Notes under the pieces: model-generated
Database searches by the model: none
What the model saw: the letters and a program-made list of their open reading frames with translations, nothing else
Told to the model about the DNA's origin: nothing
In this document: piece after piece, positions 1-6,949 of the stretch
Layout: every line of letters starts with the position of its first letter
Numbering within the stretch: position 1 is the stretch's first letter
Position numbers and translations under genes: made by a program
Assembly (NCBI RefSeq): GCF_000981035.1
Contig: NZ_LAYJ01000088.1
Location: 1 to 33,105, forward strand
Direction: 5' to 3'
Source: Christensenella hongkongensis
Lineage (GTDB): Bacteria; Bacillota; Clostridia; Christensenellales; Christensenellaceae
Length of the DNA: 33,105 nucleotides

Positions 1-2
1 GC

Positions 3-113
3 CAGTGGTGGATTTCGGTGATTATTCTTGGTGCGGTCATCGGTGCAATCTTCGGTATCCGGTATGCCTTGAAACGCAAAAAGCAGAAAGCGAAAGAACA
101 TGAGAACGTCTGA
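3..113 (+). CDS. C-terminal end of a membrane-anchored protein (partial)
   Basis: Only the last 36 codons are in the window; the gene starts upstream. The reading frame ends in a TGA at 111-113. It encodes one hydrophobic helix (WWISVIILGAVIGAIFGI) followed by a basic lysine/arginine tail, which is the usual C-terminal membrane anchor with a cytoplasmic stop-transfer tail. It overlaps the start of the ABC permease by 14 bases, so the two are probably translationally coupled. In Clostridia, MacB/FtsX-type permeases are often preceded by an extracytoplasmic protein with such an anchor. That role is inferred from position only. Confidence 0.6.
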   Translation, partial: QWWISVIILGAVIGAIFGIRYALKRKKQKAKEHENV

Positions 114-1401
114 TTTATTCAAATTGTCCCTGCTTAATTTAAGCAGACGTAAATCGCGAACATTCCTTACTGTGCTCGGCGTGATCGTGGGGACGGCGTG
201 CATTGTTTTGATGCTGTCTATCGGATATTCCAACTATAAGCAGTTTTCAGATATGCTGACAGACAATGCAAGCCTGACGCAGATACAAATTAACGATTAT
301 TCATCGTCTACTTCCGGGCGAGGGGGGATTACGGACAGCACGGTACAGTCTATCGCGGCAATGGAACATGTGCGGGCGGCGTCACCCGTGATCCAAATCC
401 CTGTCACGATTTACAGCGGAATTTACGAGGCAAACGCGCAGGTTACAGGGATTGACCGCACGGTTCTCGACCTGGATTTTGCGAAAGGAGAAATGTTCGC
501 GGAAGGCGGCGCCATGCCCGTTCTTGTGGTGGGTGGAGATGCGGTACAGCAATTTGTCGATCCCAAAAACCCACCCAATTATGCGGATTATGAGGAATAC
601 AGCAAATATGAGCCGGAGATCGATTGGCTTGGAACAGAACTGGAAATGCAATTCGGCTACAATATGGAGGATACTGGCAATGCAGAGATACCGACGGGCA
701 GCATTTACCGTGCGTCAGCATCCGGGGTGACAAAAAAGAAACAAAACCAGGAAAGCAACAGTATTTATATGGATTTATCGATTGCCAAACGTATGCTGAT
801 GGATAACAGGGAGCTTGCTGATTATATGGGAATTCCGGTCAATACTTATCAGCAGGTTATCGTCCGGGTGGACGATATGGACAACGTACAAAGTGTTATG
901 GATGAGATCAAAAAGCTTGGTTACGAGACATACAGTGAGACGGAATACATTTCGCAAATGCAGGAGGAACAAAGCAGACAGCAAGGACAGTTGTTTGCCA
1001 TCGGTCTGATATCCTTGTTTGTTTCTGCAATCGGAATTGCAAACACGATGTACGCCTCCATTCTCGAGCGGAGGCGGGATATCGGGATCATGAAGGTCGT
1101 GGGGATGAAAATCAAAAAAATACGGCAGCTATTTTTGACTGAATCGGCTGTCATCGGACTTTTGGGTGGGCTGATTGGTTTGGCTGTAAGCTATATCGTT
1201 GTGCTTGCCATCAATACAGGAACGGAGCAAACAAGTTTCCTTGGGATGTATTTTTCTGAAGGGATGAAAATAGAGATACCCGCGTGGGTTGCACTCGGCG
1301 CGATTGGTATAGCGGTGTTGGTTGGGATCATATCGGGCGTCTACCCCGCGCGAAAGGCAACGAAGATGAGTCCCCTCGAGGCGATGAGAAGCGGGAACTA
1401 G
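100..1401 (+). CDS. MacB/FtsX-type ABC transporter permease
   Basis: Protein of 433 residues with the MacB/FtsX layout: an N-terminal transmembrane helix after a basic segment (SRRKSRTFLTVLGVIVG), a large extracytoplasmic domain (about residues 45-300), then three C-terminal helices with the FtsX-type stretch ILERRRDIGIMKVVGMK and the ending YPARKATKMSPLEAMR, both hallmarks of this family. Such permeases pair with a LolD/MacB-like ATPase to move lipoproteins, peptides or drugs, or to transmit a mechanical signal. The ATPase is not in the window and would lie upstream. The start overlaps the preceding anchored protein, and the stop abuts the signal peptidase gene, so the three look like one operon. 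The substrate cannot be told. Confidence 0.9.
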   Translation: MRTSDLFKLSLLNLSRRKSRTFLTVLGVIVGTACIVLMLSIGYSNYKQFSDMLTDNASLTQIQINDYSSSTSGRGGITDSTVQSIAAMEHVRAASPVIQIPVTIYSGIYEANAQVTGIDRTVLDLDFAKGEMFAEGGAMPVLVVGGDAVQQFVDPKNPPNYADYEEYSKYEPEIDWLGTELEMQFGYNMEDTGNAEIPTGSIYRASASGVTKKKQNQESNSIYMDLSIAKRMLMDNRELADYMGIPVNTYQQVIVRVDDMDNVQSVMDEIKKLGYETYSETEYISQMQEEQSRQQGQLFAIGLISLFVSAIGIANTMYASILERRRDIGIMKVVGMKIKKIRQLFLTESAVIGLLGGLIGLAVSYIVVLAINTGTEQTSFLGMYFSEGMKIEIPAWVALGAIGIAVLVGIISGVYPARKATKMSPLEAMRSGN

Positions 1402-1410
1402 GTGAGAAAT

Positions 1411-1932
1411 ATGGAACGGGAGCAAAAGATAAAAAGCGATAAACGGTTTTGGATTGTTTTGTTGGTTGTGATTGCTGCACTCATTTGCCTGCGGGTTTTC
1501 GTACTGGATTGGATATGGATCAGCGGTGAATCCATGCTGCCGACATTGCAGGACGGCGAGCTTGTACTGACCGAAAAGATATCCAAAAATACCGGAGGAC
1601 TTTCCCGGGGCGATCTTGTGATCGTTATTTATCCGGATGGAATGCAATGTGTGAAGCGTATGATCGGTATGGAAGGCGATACGATTTCTATACAGGATAA
1701 TATGGTTATTGTGAATGGTGATGTAATAGATGAACCCTATTTAAATGAAAACAGTTTTCCAGATATGCAAACGGTGATTGTACCTGAAAATAGTATATTC
1801 GTGATGGGAGATAACCGAAATCATTCATCTGACAGCAGGGAGCCGATGATTGGGCCGATACCTGATGACAACATTGTGGGACAAGCGATATCCGTAATAT
1901 ATCCGTTCGATAGAATAAGAGGTGTAAAATAG
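1411..1932 (+). CDS. lepB: Signal peptidase I
   Basis: Type I signal peptidase that removes signal peptides from exported proteins at the outer face of the cytoplasmic membrane. From the ATG at 1411 the protein has 173 residues: a short basic N-terminus, one membrane helix (about 12-35), box B SGESMLPTL with the nucleophile Ser41, the general-base Lys82 in CVKRMIG, and the conserved GDNRNHSSDSR box near the C-terminus. The short single-helix form is typical of Gram-positive bacteria. A GTG at 1402 directly after the permease stop is an in-frame alternative start, but GGTGAG at 1401-1406 sits well as a Shine-Dalgarno for the ATG at 1411. It is the last gene of the permease operon, followed by a terminator. 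Confidence 0.93.
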   Translation: MEREQKIKSDKRFWIVLLVVIAALICLRVFVLDWIWISGESMLPTLQDGELVLTEKISKNTGGLSRGDLVIVIYPDGMQCVKRMIGMEGDTISIQDNMVIVNGDVIDEPYLNENSFPDMQTVIVPENSIFVMGDNRNHSSDSREPMIGPIPDDNIVGQAISVIYPFDRIRGVK

Positions 1933-2001
1933 ATACGATACTACATTGTTGTATCTTAAATGAAAGCCTTGGTTTCTTAAAAAAACACATCCAATAACTC
2001 G

Positions 2002-2036
2002 CACCTTTGCGGTCTTAAACTGCAAAGGTGTTTTTT
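2002..2036 (+). terminator. Intrinsic terminator after lepB
   Basis: Perfect 9-bp stem CACCTTTGC (2002-2010) and GCAAAGGTG (2022-2030), 11-nt loop, then six T. It closes the permease-lepB transcript. Its 5' arm overlaps an alternative pairing between CTCGCACC (1998-2005) and GGTGCGAG (2053-2060). Confidence 0.85.
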
Positions 2037-2062
2037 GTATACCCTTTTTGAGGGTGCGAGCG

Positions 2063-2124
2063 CCTCCATTCCTCCATTTTGACTGGAAGTCTTGAACGAA
2101 GAGCGATAAGCGACAAAATGGAGG
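2063..2124 (+). promoter_or_regulatory. Leader hairpin masking the ribosome binding site of the sigma-like gene
   Basis: CCTCCATTTTG at 2071-2081 is the exact reverse complement of CAAAATGGAGG at 2114-2124, which contains the GGAGG Shine-Dalgarno of the gene starting at 2130. The octamer CCTCCATT is present twice in tandem (2063-2070 and 2071-2078), so two copies of an anti-Shine-Dalgarno can compete for the site. In a transcript this would hide the ribosome binding site in an 11-bp stem. Confidence 0.6.
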
Positions 2125-2129
2125 TTGCT

Positions 2130-2561
2130 ATGAAAAAAGTGAATTTAAGGAAGTTTTATCCATCTCTCTATACGAAAGATGCCTATATTTTTCTGCCGGA
2201 CAATGTAGCAGCTGCTTTATGGGAAGAAACAAAAAGAGAAAGGGCAGGATATGCAAAAATACGGTATCACCGCGCATACTATTCCCTTGACCGGGAGGAT
2301 GGGATAGAACGATTTGCTCTGCACTCCCCTATGCTGCCGGAAGATATCCTACAGCAAAAGGAACTGCGCGAATTTCTTTATTCTGTCATTAGGGAATTGC
2401 CGGAAAAGCAGTTAAAAAGATTCTACGCCTACTATGTACTGGGAATGAAGCTGAAAGATATTGCACGGATTGAAGGAACCGATGCCGCTGCTGTATTACG
2501 GTCTGTTCAAAAGGCAGAAAAAACGATCCGCAAAAAAATAAAAAATTTTTTAGAAGATTGA
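2130..2561 (+). CDS. Sigma-70 region-4-like regulator of a mobile element
   Basis: Protein of 143 residues. The C-terminal half reads as a sigma region 4 helix-turn-helix: RELPEKQLKRFYAYYVLGMKLKDIARIEG, then AAAVLRSVQKAEKTIRKK, with no sigma region 2. Small proteins of this kind lie beside excisionase and integrase genes in Tn916/Tn1549-like elements of Clostridia, where they are annotated as sigma-70 family proteins and probably control transfer genes. The N-terminal motif YYSLDREDGIE is also typical of that group. I chose the ATG at 2130 because GGAGG lies five bases upstream; a longer in-frame form from 2079 would start inside the leader hairpin. Its role as regulator of the element is inferred from context. 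Confidence 0.7.
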   Translation: MKKVNLRKFYPSLYTKDAYIFLPDNVAAALWEETKRERAGYAKIRYHRAYYSLDREDGIERFALHSPMLPEDILQQKELREFLYSVIRELPEKQLKRFYAYYVLGMKLKDIARIEGTDAAAVLRSVQKAEKTIRKKIKNFLED

Positions 2562-2639
2562 GACAAAAAACGGTGTGTTTTTCTGCTGAATAATAAGGGA
2601 GTATTTTTCTTCCGATAAAAACGAAATATCCAATCGTCT

Positions 2640-2935
2640 GAATACGTTAGCTGTATAGCGAGCAAAAGGACGCACACGCGAGGACTGCCTGCGGGAAGAT
2701 TCCCGTCAATAAGATAACATCAAAGGCACGAGCGGGAATGTCAACGTCCGAAAACTTCCGTGGCTGGGAGTGTGCCATGACCTATGTAGCCTATCATGAT
2801 ACTTGTGCGCAGTCGAGATTAGGTTCCAGAGCGTACCCCTGCCGCGTGGGCAGGGTGGTGAGATCCCAATGTGGCGCTTGCCCGCGCCAGTTCAGACGAT
2901 TGCCTGTCCGTTATGGGAAGTAGTGTCGAATAATA
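2640..2935 (+). ncRNA. Hairpin-rich non-coding stretch, candidate structured RNA
   Basis: No credible protein is coded here. Several stems can be read off: GGACG (2668-2672) with CGTCC (2745-2749); inside it TGCCT (2686-2690) with AGGCA (2724-2728), enclosing CGGGA/TCCCG (2692-2705); CCCTGCC (2837-2843) with GGCAGGG (2849-2855); and TGGCGC (2872-2877) with GCGCCA (2884-2889). The stretch is richer in G+C than the flanking AT-rich element genes. Strand is assumed to follow the neighbouring genes. It does not match any RNA family I can name; group II intron domain V, tmRNA and RNase P signatures were looked for and not seen. Confidence 0.4.
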
Positions 2936-2956
2936 ACGGAATAGAATATGGAAAGC

Positions 2957-3003
2957 GGGGGCAGATTTTCTGATCTGAATATCAGCACGAATAGTCTGCC
3001 TCC
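2957..3003 (+). repeat. Long inverted repeat upstream of the excisionase gene
   Basis: GGGGGCAGA (2957-2965) pairs with TCTGCCTCC (2995-3003), nine pairs with one G-T wobble. It encloses a second hairpin CTGAT (2970-2974) with ATCAG (2981-2985). No T-run follows, so it is not a normal terminator. It may belong to the structured stretch before it or be a protein-binding site of the element. From here to 3165 nothing else is recognisable. Confidence 0.45.
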
Positions 3004-3165
3004 GATTTCTGAATTTGTCAAACCTCTTTGTTGTAATTTGGAAATATGAGTTTTTTTGCATGGAGCTTATTTCGGAATATAATAAGAGCATCTGCCAAAT
3101 CTTTGAAATGAGGTGCCTATTTGTACGAAACAAAGTTGCCATGTGAGAGAAAGGAGAGTGCATTT

Positions 3166-3372
3166 ATGGAAAATCTTTCCTCTCGCGTCTATACGGTCGA
3201 GGAAGTAGCAAAAATGTTAAATATGAAGCCGAGGACCGCTTATGCCTTTTGTGAATCCACAGATAAATTTCAAGTAGAACGTGTAGGGCAAAGAGGGCTT
3301 CGTATCAACAAAGCATCATTTGACGCATGGATGCCCAGCGGAACCCAATCGGCTAATACGAAAGAGGTATAG
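3166..3372 (+). CDS. xis: Excisionase / helix-turn-helix DNA-binding protein
   Basis: A 68-residue basic protein with an N-terminal helix-turn-helix of the excisionase/MerR type (YTVEEVAKMLNMKPRTAYAF) followed by a wing-like segment (ERVGQRGLRINKASFDAWM). Size and layout match the Tn916 excisionase group, small accessory proteins that bend DNA and bias the integrase towards excision. The ATG at 3166 is preceded by AAAGGAG; a longer in-frame form from 3121 lacks a ribosome binding site. The gene ends three bases before the integrase ATG, the usual xis-int pair, so the two are surely cotranscribed. Confidence 0.8.
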   Translation: MENLSSRVYTVEEVAKMLNMKPRTAYAFCESTDKFQVERVGQRGLRINKASFDAWMPSGTQSANTKEV

Positions 3373-3375
3373 AAA

Positions 3376-4815
3376 ATGGCAATTTCAATAAAACAAAGAG
3401 GTAAAAAATATACGTTCACATTCTATTATAAAGACGAAAATGGAATAAACAGGCAACAATATGAAGCATATAGCAACCTGGATAAAGCCGATGAACGAGC
3501 AAAGATGATTGAATTTCTGAAATGGAAGAATGATGATAAAACGCTGCTACAGTTAGTAAATGAGTATAATGCGAATAAAGCAGGAACAAAAACAAAGCAT
3601 TATTCTAAAAATGATAATATGTGCAAAACATTCTCAGAGTTTATTTGGGCATGGGCACAGCGGCATGCGCATAAAGTACGAATGAAGCCAAGTTCGTACG
3701 CAGGTTTGAAGCGGAATATTAGGAATCACATCGAGCCATATTTCGGAAAAATGATTGTGAGCAAGATTACACCGGAAACAATAGAAGATTTTTTCTTTCA
3801 ATTAAGCCAAAAGAAATGCAGGGGAGCAAAAAGTTATAAAAAGAGTGAAGATCAAATACCTACTCTTAAAGGAAGTTCGCTAATGAAAGTATTTAATATT
3901 ATCCGGCCTGCTTTTCGAGATGCGGAAACATGGGGATATACGAAGCGAAATCCAATAAGCAGTGATCAAGCCCCGGCATATAAGTATGCAAAACGAAAAT
4001 TCTGGAAAAAAGAACAGGTGCAGCATGCTTTGAAAAAAATTAATGATCCCGTTTTGCATTTAGCTGTACATCTTGCATTTATGTGCAATATGCGACCGGG
4101 CGAAGTTGTGGGAACGGATACTGAAGGTATTGATTTGGCAAATAAATACTTCCAAATCAGTCAAACGCTTCAGCGTGTTGAAACAGAAGCCCTTGAAGAG
4201 CTTGCTCAAGATGATATTATCCGTATTTTCCCGAAAAAGAAACCGGACGCAAAGACTGTGATGATCCTAAAAAAGCCAAAGACAGAAAAAAGTGAGCGCA
4301 AAGGATTCCTAAACATGAAACTGTGTGAGGAAATCGAGAAACGTTTGCAACAGATCGAGCAAGATAAGCGATATTACGGCAAGGATTATCATGACTATGG
4401 CTTGCTCCTTTGTTTCCCAAACGGTGATCCGATTGAACCCCGGACAATGGATAAGCGATTTAAGAAGTGGCAAAAAAGTGATGGGGTGAGTGCGGAAGAT
4501 ATAATTGATATGCAAGGATTACGAAAATCTGCAACAATGTATAAATTGAGGTTAACAAACTATGATGTGCAGGTTGTCGGAGGCGAAGGCGGACAGACAT
4601 CGGCTACAACGATTCTTGACCACTATGACGAAGTTCTCGAAGAAGATAGAAGAAAGTTATCTATACAAGTGGAAAATGATTTTTATGGGCGGCTGGAACA
4701 AAAACGGGTAACAGAGGACTTTGACTTGCGAAGGTTATTTAAGGAGTTAGTCGAACAGCCGGATTTAGCAAAAAAACTTTACGCTTGTTTACCCGTGTTG
4801 CAGAAAGCGACCTGA
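3376..4815 (+). CDS. int: Tyrosine recombinase / integrase with non-canonical catalytic residues
   Basis: A 479-residue integrase that would insert and excise the element. It has an N-terminal AP2-like arm-binding domain (KQRGKKYTFTFYYKDENG), a SAM-like core-binding domain (about 85-190) and a C-terminal catalytic domain. Catalytic Arg I is in MCNMRPGE (Arg240), Arg II is Arg383 in QGLRKSATMY, and the nucleophile is Tyr417 in ILDHYDEV. The histidine expected three residues before Arg II is Gln380, and the His/Trp expected in the later GH motif is Gln407. The frame is intact and the C-terminus complete, so it is not an obvious pseudogene. It points at the tRNA-Thr gene about 170 bp downstream, its likely attachment site. 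Confidence 0.85.
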   Translation: MAISIKQRGKKYTFTFYYKDENGINRQQYEAYSNLDKADERAKMIEFLKWKNDDKTLLQLVNEYNANKAGTKTKHYSKNDNMCKTFSEFIWAWAQRHAHKVRMKPSSYAGLKRNIRNHIEPYFGKMIVSKITPETIEDFFFQLSQKKCRGAKSYKKSEDQIPTLKGSSLMKVFNIIRPAFRDAETWGYTKRNPISSDQAPAYKYAKRKFWKKEQVQHALKKINDPVLHLAVHLAFMCNMRPGEVVGTDTEGIDLANKYFQISQTLQRVETEALEELAQDDIIRIFPKKKPDAKTVMILKKPKTEKSERKGFLNMKLCEEIEKRLQQIEQDKRYYGKDYHDYGLLLCFPNGDPIEPRTMDKRFKKWQKSDGVSAEDIIDMQGLRKSATMYKLRLTNYDVQVVGGEGGQTSATTILDHYDEVLEEDRRKLSIQVENDFYGRLEQKRVTEDFDLRRLFKELVEQPDLAKKLYACLPVLQKAT

Positions 4816-4824
4816 ATTGCACTC

Positions 4825-4870
4825 AAAATTTATGAGCAAAATTTATGAGCAAATAATTTTTGTTCATAAA
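4825..4870 (+). repeat. Direct and inverted repeats between integrase and tRNA
   Basis: AAAATTTATGAGCA occurs twice in tandem (4825-4838 and 4838-4851, period 13). The second copy also forms a hairpin with TTTTGTTCATAAA (4858-4870). Next to an integrase gene and its presumed tRNA target, such repeats commonly act as integrase or excisionase arm sites. It could also serve as a weak terminator for int. Confidence 0.45.
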
Positions 4871-4985
4871 TAATAGATATTGGCAGAACAAAAATAGTAG
4901 AAAAACTGAAGACCTCGATAAAGATGGTAATGGAAAAGCGGTTTCCTACAAACCCGTAAAAAACCGCTCTACCAAAGGATTTCTT

Positions 4986-5061
4986 TGGAGCTGATGGCGG
5001 GACTCGAACCCGCGACCTATACCTTACCAAGGTATTGCGCTACCGCCTGTGCCACATCAGC
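4986..5061 (-). tRNA. tRNA-Thr (anticodon GGT)
   Basis: A full 76-nt cloverleaf on the minus strand with encoded CCA at 4986-4988 and discriminator U. Acceptor GCTGATG/CATCAGC pairs fully, the anticodon stem ATACC/GGTAT encloses TTGGTAA (anticodon GGT), and the T arm GCGGG-TTCGAGT-CCCGC is perfect. The D stem GCAC/GCGC has an A-C mismatch at positions 12-23. The gene is convergent with the integrase. Confidence 0.92.
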
Positions 5062-5088
5062 ATTATGAAATTTTTAGGTGAAACGCAA

Positions 5089-5129
5089 ATCCTTACCAAG
5101 GACGTGCTCTACCCCTGAGCCACATCAGC
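5089..5129 (-). pseudogene. Truncated 5' half of a second tRNA-Thr(GGT)
   Basis: On the minus strand the first 41 nt form a normal tRNA start: acceptor strand GCTGATG, D arm GCTC-AGGGGTA-GAGC, and an anticodon region with the same TTGGTAA loop. After GGAT the sequence diverges and no T arm or 3' acceptor strand follows. The 11-mer CCTTACCAAGG is shared with the intact copy (5022-5032 and 5091-5101). This fits a tRNA interrupted at the anticodon loop by an integrating element, or a decayed tandem duplicate. Confidence 0.75.
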
Positions 5130-5133
5130 AAAA

Positions 5134-5536
5134 TTATTGTCAGCCCTAGTATTATATGATACTATTCACAAATTTTCAATAGGTTTTCCGGTGATTATTG
5201 ATAGAATGATTCGATTCAATGAACCAAACGCAGGTGATTTAACATTAAAAATGAAAATTTCTGATTTTTTTCAAATTTTTTGCAGGAAATAAAAAATAGA
5301 TGGAGAATATATATAATAAGATCACAGGAAAATGTTTGAAATCGTCAAAACCGTTTATATTACTAATAAGACGGAAGATACTTCGGCGGATAGTTGATCC
5401 GGAAGATATCCTCAATAAAGTGAAAGGGCGTGATACCAATGTACGATCTAGATAGTTCTATATGGGGCACGCACACACAAGCCCAAAAATAGAGCTTTGA
5501 GGAGCACGAAGGGAATCGCGGAACATATTTTTTAAA
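5134..5536. other. AT-rich intergenic stretch, nothing recognised
   Basis: About 400 bases with many short A/T runs. All frames are short and none shows a ribosome binding site with a credible protein. A short open frame around 5330-5454 has some protein-like composition, so decayed coding sequence left by the integration event is possible but not demonstrable. Confidence 0.5.
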
Positions 5537-5544
5537 TTGACAGT

Positions 5545-5877
5545 TTGCAGTTTGGAAATATCCGCGGCGGCGATAGAATAATAAGATTCATCGCAGCAGG
5601 ACCGCAAAGAAGGTCCGGTGAGGGCGCCAACAAAAGCAAGCGCATAGCGGACGCTGTAGCCGCATGGGGTTTGGAAACAAATAAATGTGTGTGGTGCCGA
5701 ATCGCAGACCTGCGAGTAACTACTTGCACTACCGGAAAAGCCGGTTTTCGTGTAAATATATGGTAATAAAGCCTTGCGCGTAAATGTGGTGGTCGGCAGA
5801 AACCGATGGGGGATGCATGATCCGAAGGTATGGCAAAACGAGCAGAGATGCAAAATAAAAACTGAATGTAACGATGC
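5545..5877 (+). ncRNA. Candidate structured non-coding RNA
   Basis: The plus strand holds a dense series of stems: GCGAT(A)GAAT with ATTCATCGC (5570-5594, nine pairs with one bulge), GGACC/GGTCC (5599-5616), TCGCA/TGCGA around 5703-5716, and a composite arm in which TTGCAC and GTGTAA enclose ACCGG/CCGGT (about 5723-5756). A strong plus-strand terminator follows at 5878 although no plus-strand gene precedes it. TTGACA at 5537-5542 resembles a -35 box, but no clear -10 is seen. Size and layout recall large Clostridial RNAs such as the raiA-motif RNA; that identity is a guess. Open frames on either strand here have no recognisable protein features. Confidence 0.5.
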
Positions 5878-5911
5878 AAAGAGGGATTCCTGATGGAAGC
5901 CCTCTTTTTTT
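5878..5911 (+). terminator. Intrinsic terminator, strong on the plus strand
   Basis: AAAGAGGG (5878-5885) pairs with CCCTCTTT (5900-5907) and TTCC (5887-5890) with GGAA (5895-5898), followed by seven T on the plus strand. On the minus strand, where it lies just after the LysR gene, the trailing T-run is only three. It therefore mainly stops a plus-strand transcript, supporting an RNA gene to its left, and may also serve the LysR gene. Confidence 0.8.
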
Positions 5912-5913
5912 CT

Positions 5914-6837
5914 TTATTTCAGGCACCTCAAAGAAGGATTTTGCGGCTTGTATTGATCCACAACTGTTTGCGCGCACTGGATAAACGTTCTCATTGCATC
6001 GCTCATAAATTTATTTTTGTGATACACAAGGCAGAAGGTCCTGTCCCACTTTCCCATATCATTTTTAACGGCAAACAGTACGCCGTCCTCTATTTGCTCC
6101 TTCACAAGGCGTACGGAAGCAATCCCCACGCAGTTTTCCTGCAAAACCATACGCAGCGTTGCGTCAAAGCAGGATACTTCCCATTTGATATATATTTTCG
6201 CATGGTTTTCCCTGATAAAATCTTCAAAAAGCTCCCGCGTACCGCTTCCCTGCTCACGCATCACAAATTCCGCTTCCTGCAAATCCTCAAGCCGGATTTC
6301 TTTTTTTTGCGCAAACCTGTGGTCGTTTCTGCAAAACAATACCAAATAGTCAGTTTCCAGTGGGATCGCTATAAGCTCCGGGCTTTTAATCGTTCCTTCC
6401 ACAATCGCAATATCAAGCTCGGAGCGCAGCAACCGCTCCTCCACGGTTTGCGTATTCCCAACGTAAGTATAGGTTTCCACAGTGGGTAATTTACAGCTGA
6501 ATTCCCTGACAATATCCGGCATACGGCAGGTTCCTACCGTAACCGACGCGCCGATCCGAAGGCGGGCCCTGTTTCGCCCGGGTGACATATTGTATTCCAG
6601 ATTGTCAAACGCTTCCACTGTCTTGCGCGCGTATTCCAGAAGCTTTTGCCCTCCCTCTGTAATATACAGCCTTTTTCCAAGGCGTTCGAAGAGCAATATT
6701 CCATAATGCTCCTCCAGTTCGCGAATGGTTTGGCTCACCGTAGGCTGCGAAATAAAAAATTTTTTTGCAGCTGCATTCATTTTGCCAGTTTCCGCAACCC
6801 CGATAAATATTTTTAAATGCCGGATGGTCATATCCAT
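5914..6837 (-). CDS. LysR-family transcriptional regulator
   Basis: A 307-residue LysR-type regulator: N-terminal winged helix-turn-helix (HLKIFIGVAETGKMNAAAKKFFISQPTVSQ is the classical helix-turn-helix region, about residues 7-36), a linker helix, then a two-lobed effector-binding domain from about residue 90. It resembles the CysL/CbbR branch, but the effector cannot be read from sequence. It is transcribed divergently from the CoADR-rhodanese and siroheme reductase genes with 112 bp between them, the usual arrangement for a LysR regulator and its target. A palindrome just upstream of its start is a likely operator. Control of sulfur or nitrogen oxide reduction is inferred from the neighbours. 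Confidence 0.85.
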   Translation of the reverse strand: MDMTIRHLKIFIGVAETGKMNAAAKKFFISQPTVSQTIRELEEHYGILLFERLGKRLYITEGGQKLLEYARKTVEAFDNLEYNMSPGRNRARLRIGASVTVGTCRMPDIVREFSCKLPTVETYTYVGNTQTVEERLLRSELDIAIVEGTIKSPELIAIPLETDYLVLFCRNDHRFAQKKEIRLEDLQEAEFVMREQGSGTRELFEDFIRENHAKIYIKWEVSCFDATLRMVLQENCVGIASVRLVKEQIEDGVLFAVKNDMGKWDRTFCLVYHKNKFMSDAMRTFIQCAQTVVDQYKPQNPSLRCLK

Positions 6838-6845
6838 TTCCCTTC

Positions 6846-6871
6846 CTATATAGGTTTTACCTATTATATAG
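6846..6871. promoter_or_regulatory. Palindromic operator-like site between lysR and the oxidoreductase
   Basis: ATAGGT (6850-6855) and ACCTAT (6859-6864) form a palindrome with a TTT centre, with CTATAT and ATATAG as outer arms. The site lies 9-34 bases upstream of the LysR start and contains a minus-strand TATAAT (6863-6868). It fits a LysR autoregulatory site. Confidence 0.55.
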
Positions 6872-6949
6872 TTTACATATTATCATTTTTAGCAAACCAC
6901 AACAAGTGTTACAATAATAGTATTAAAATAAATAAAAGGATGTGTTATT

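Noticed and set aside
2738-2923. 61-codon open frame between sigma-like gene and xis
   Set aside because: No ribosome binding site; the sequence is dominated by stem-forming repeats, so RNA structure explains it better.
2640-2935. Group II intron, tmRNA, RNase P RNA or 4.5S RNA
   Set aside because: None of the diagnostic motifs (domain V, tRNA-like ends with CCA, P4 helix consensus, SRP loop) could be found.
5458-5879. Overlapping minus-strand open frames of 115 and 131 codons
   Set aside because: Low-complexity, Cys/His/Ser-rich translations without start signals, in a region that folds well as a plus-strand RNA.
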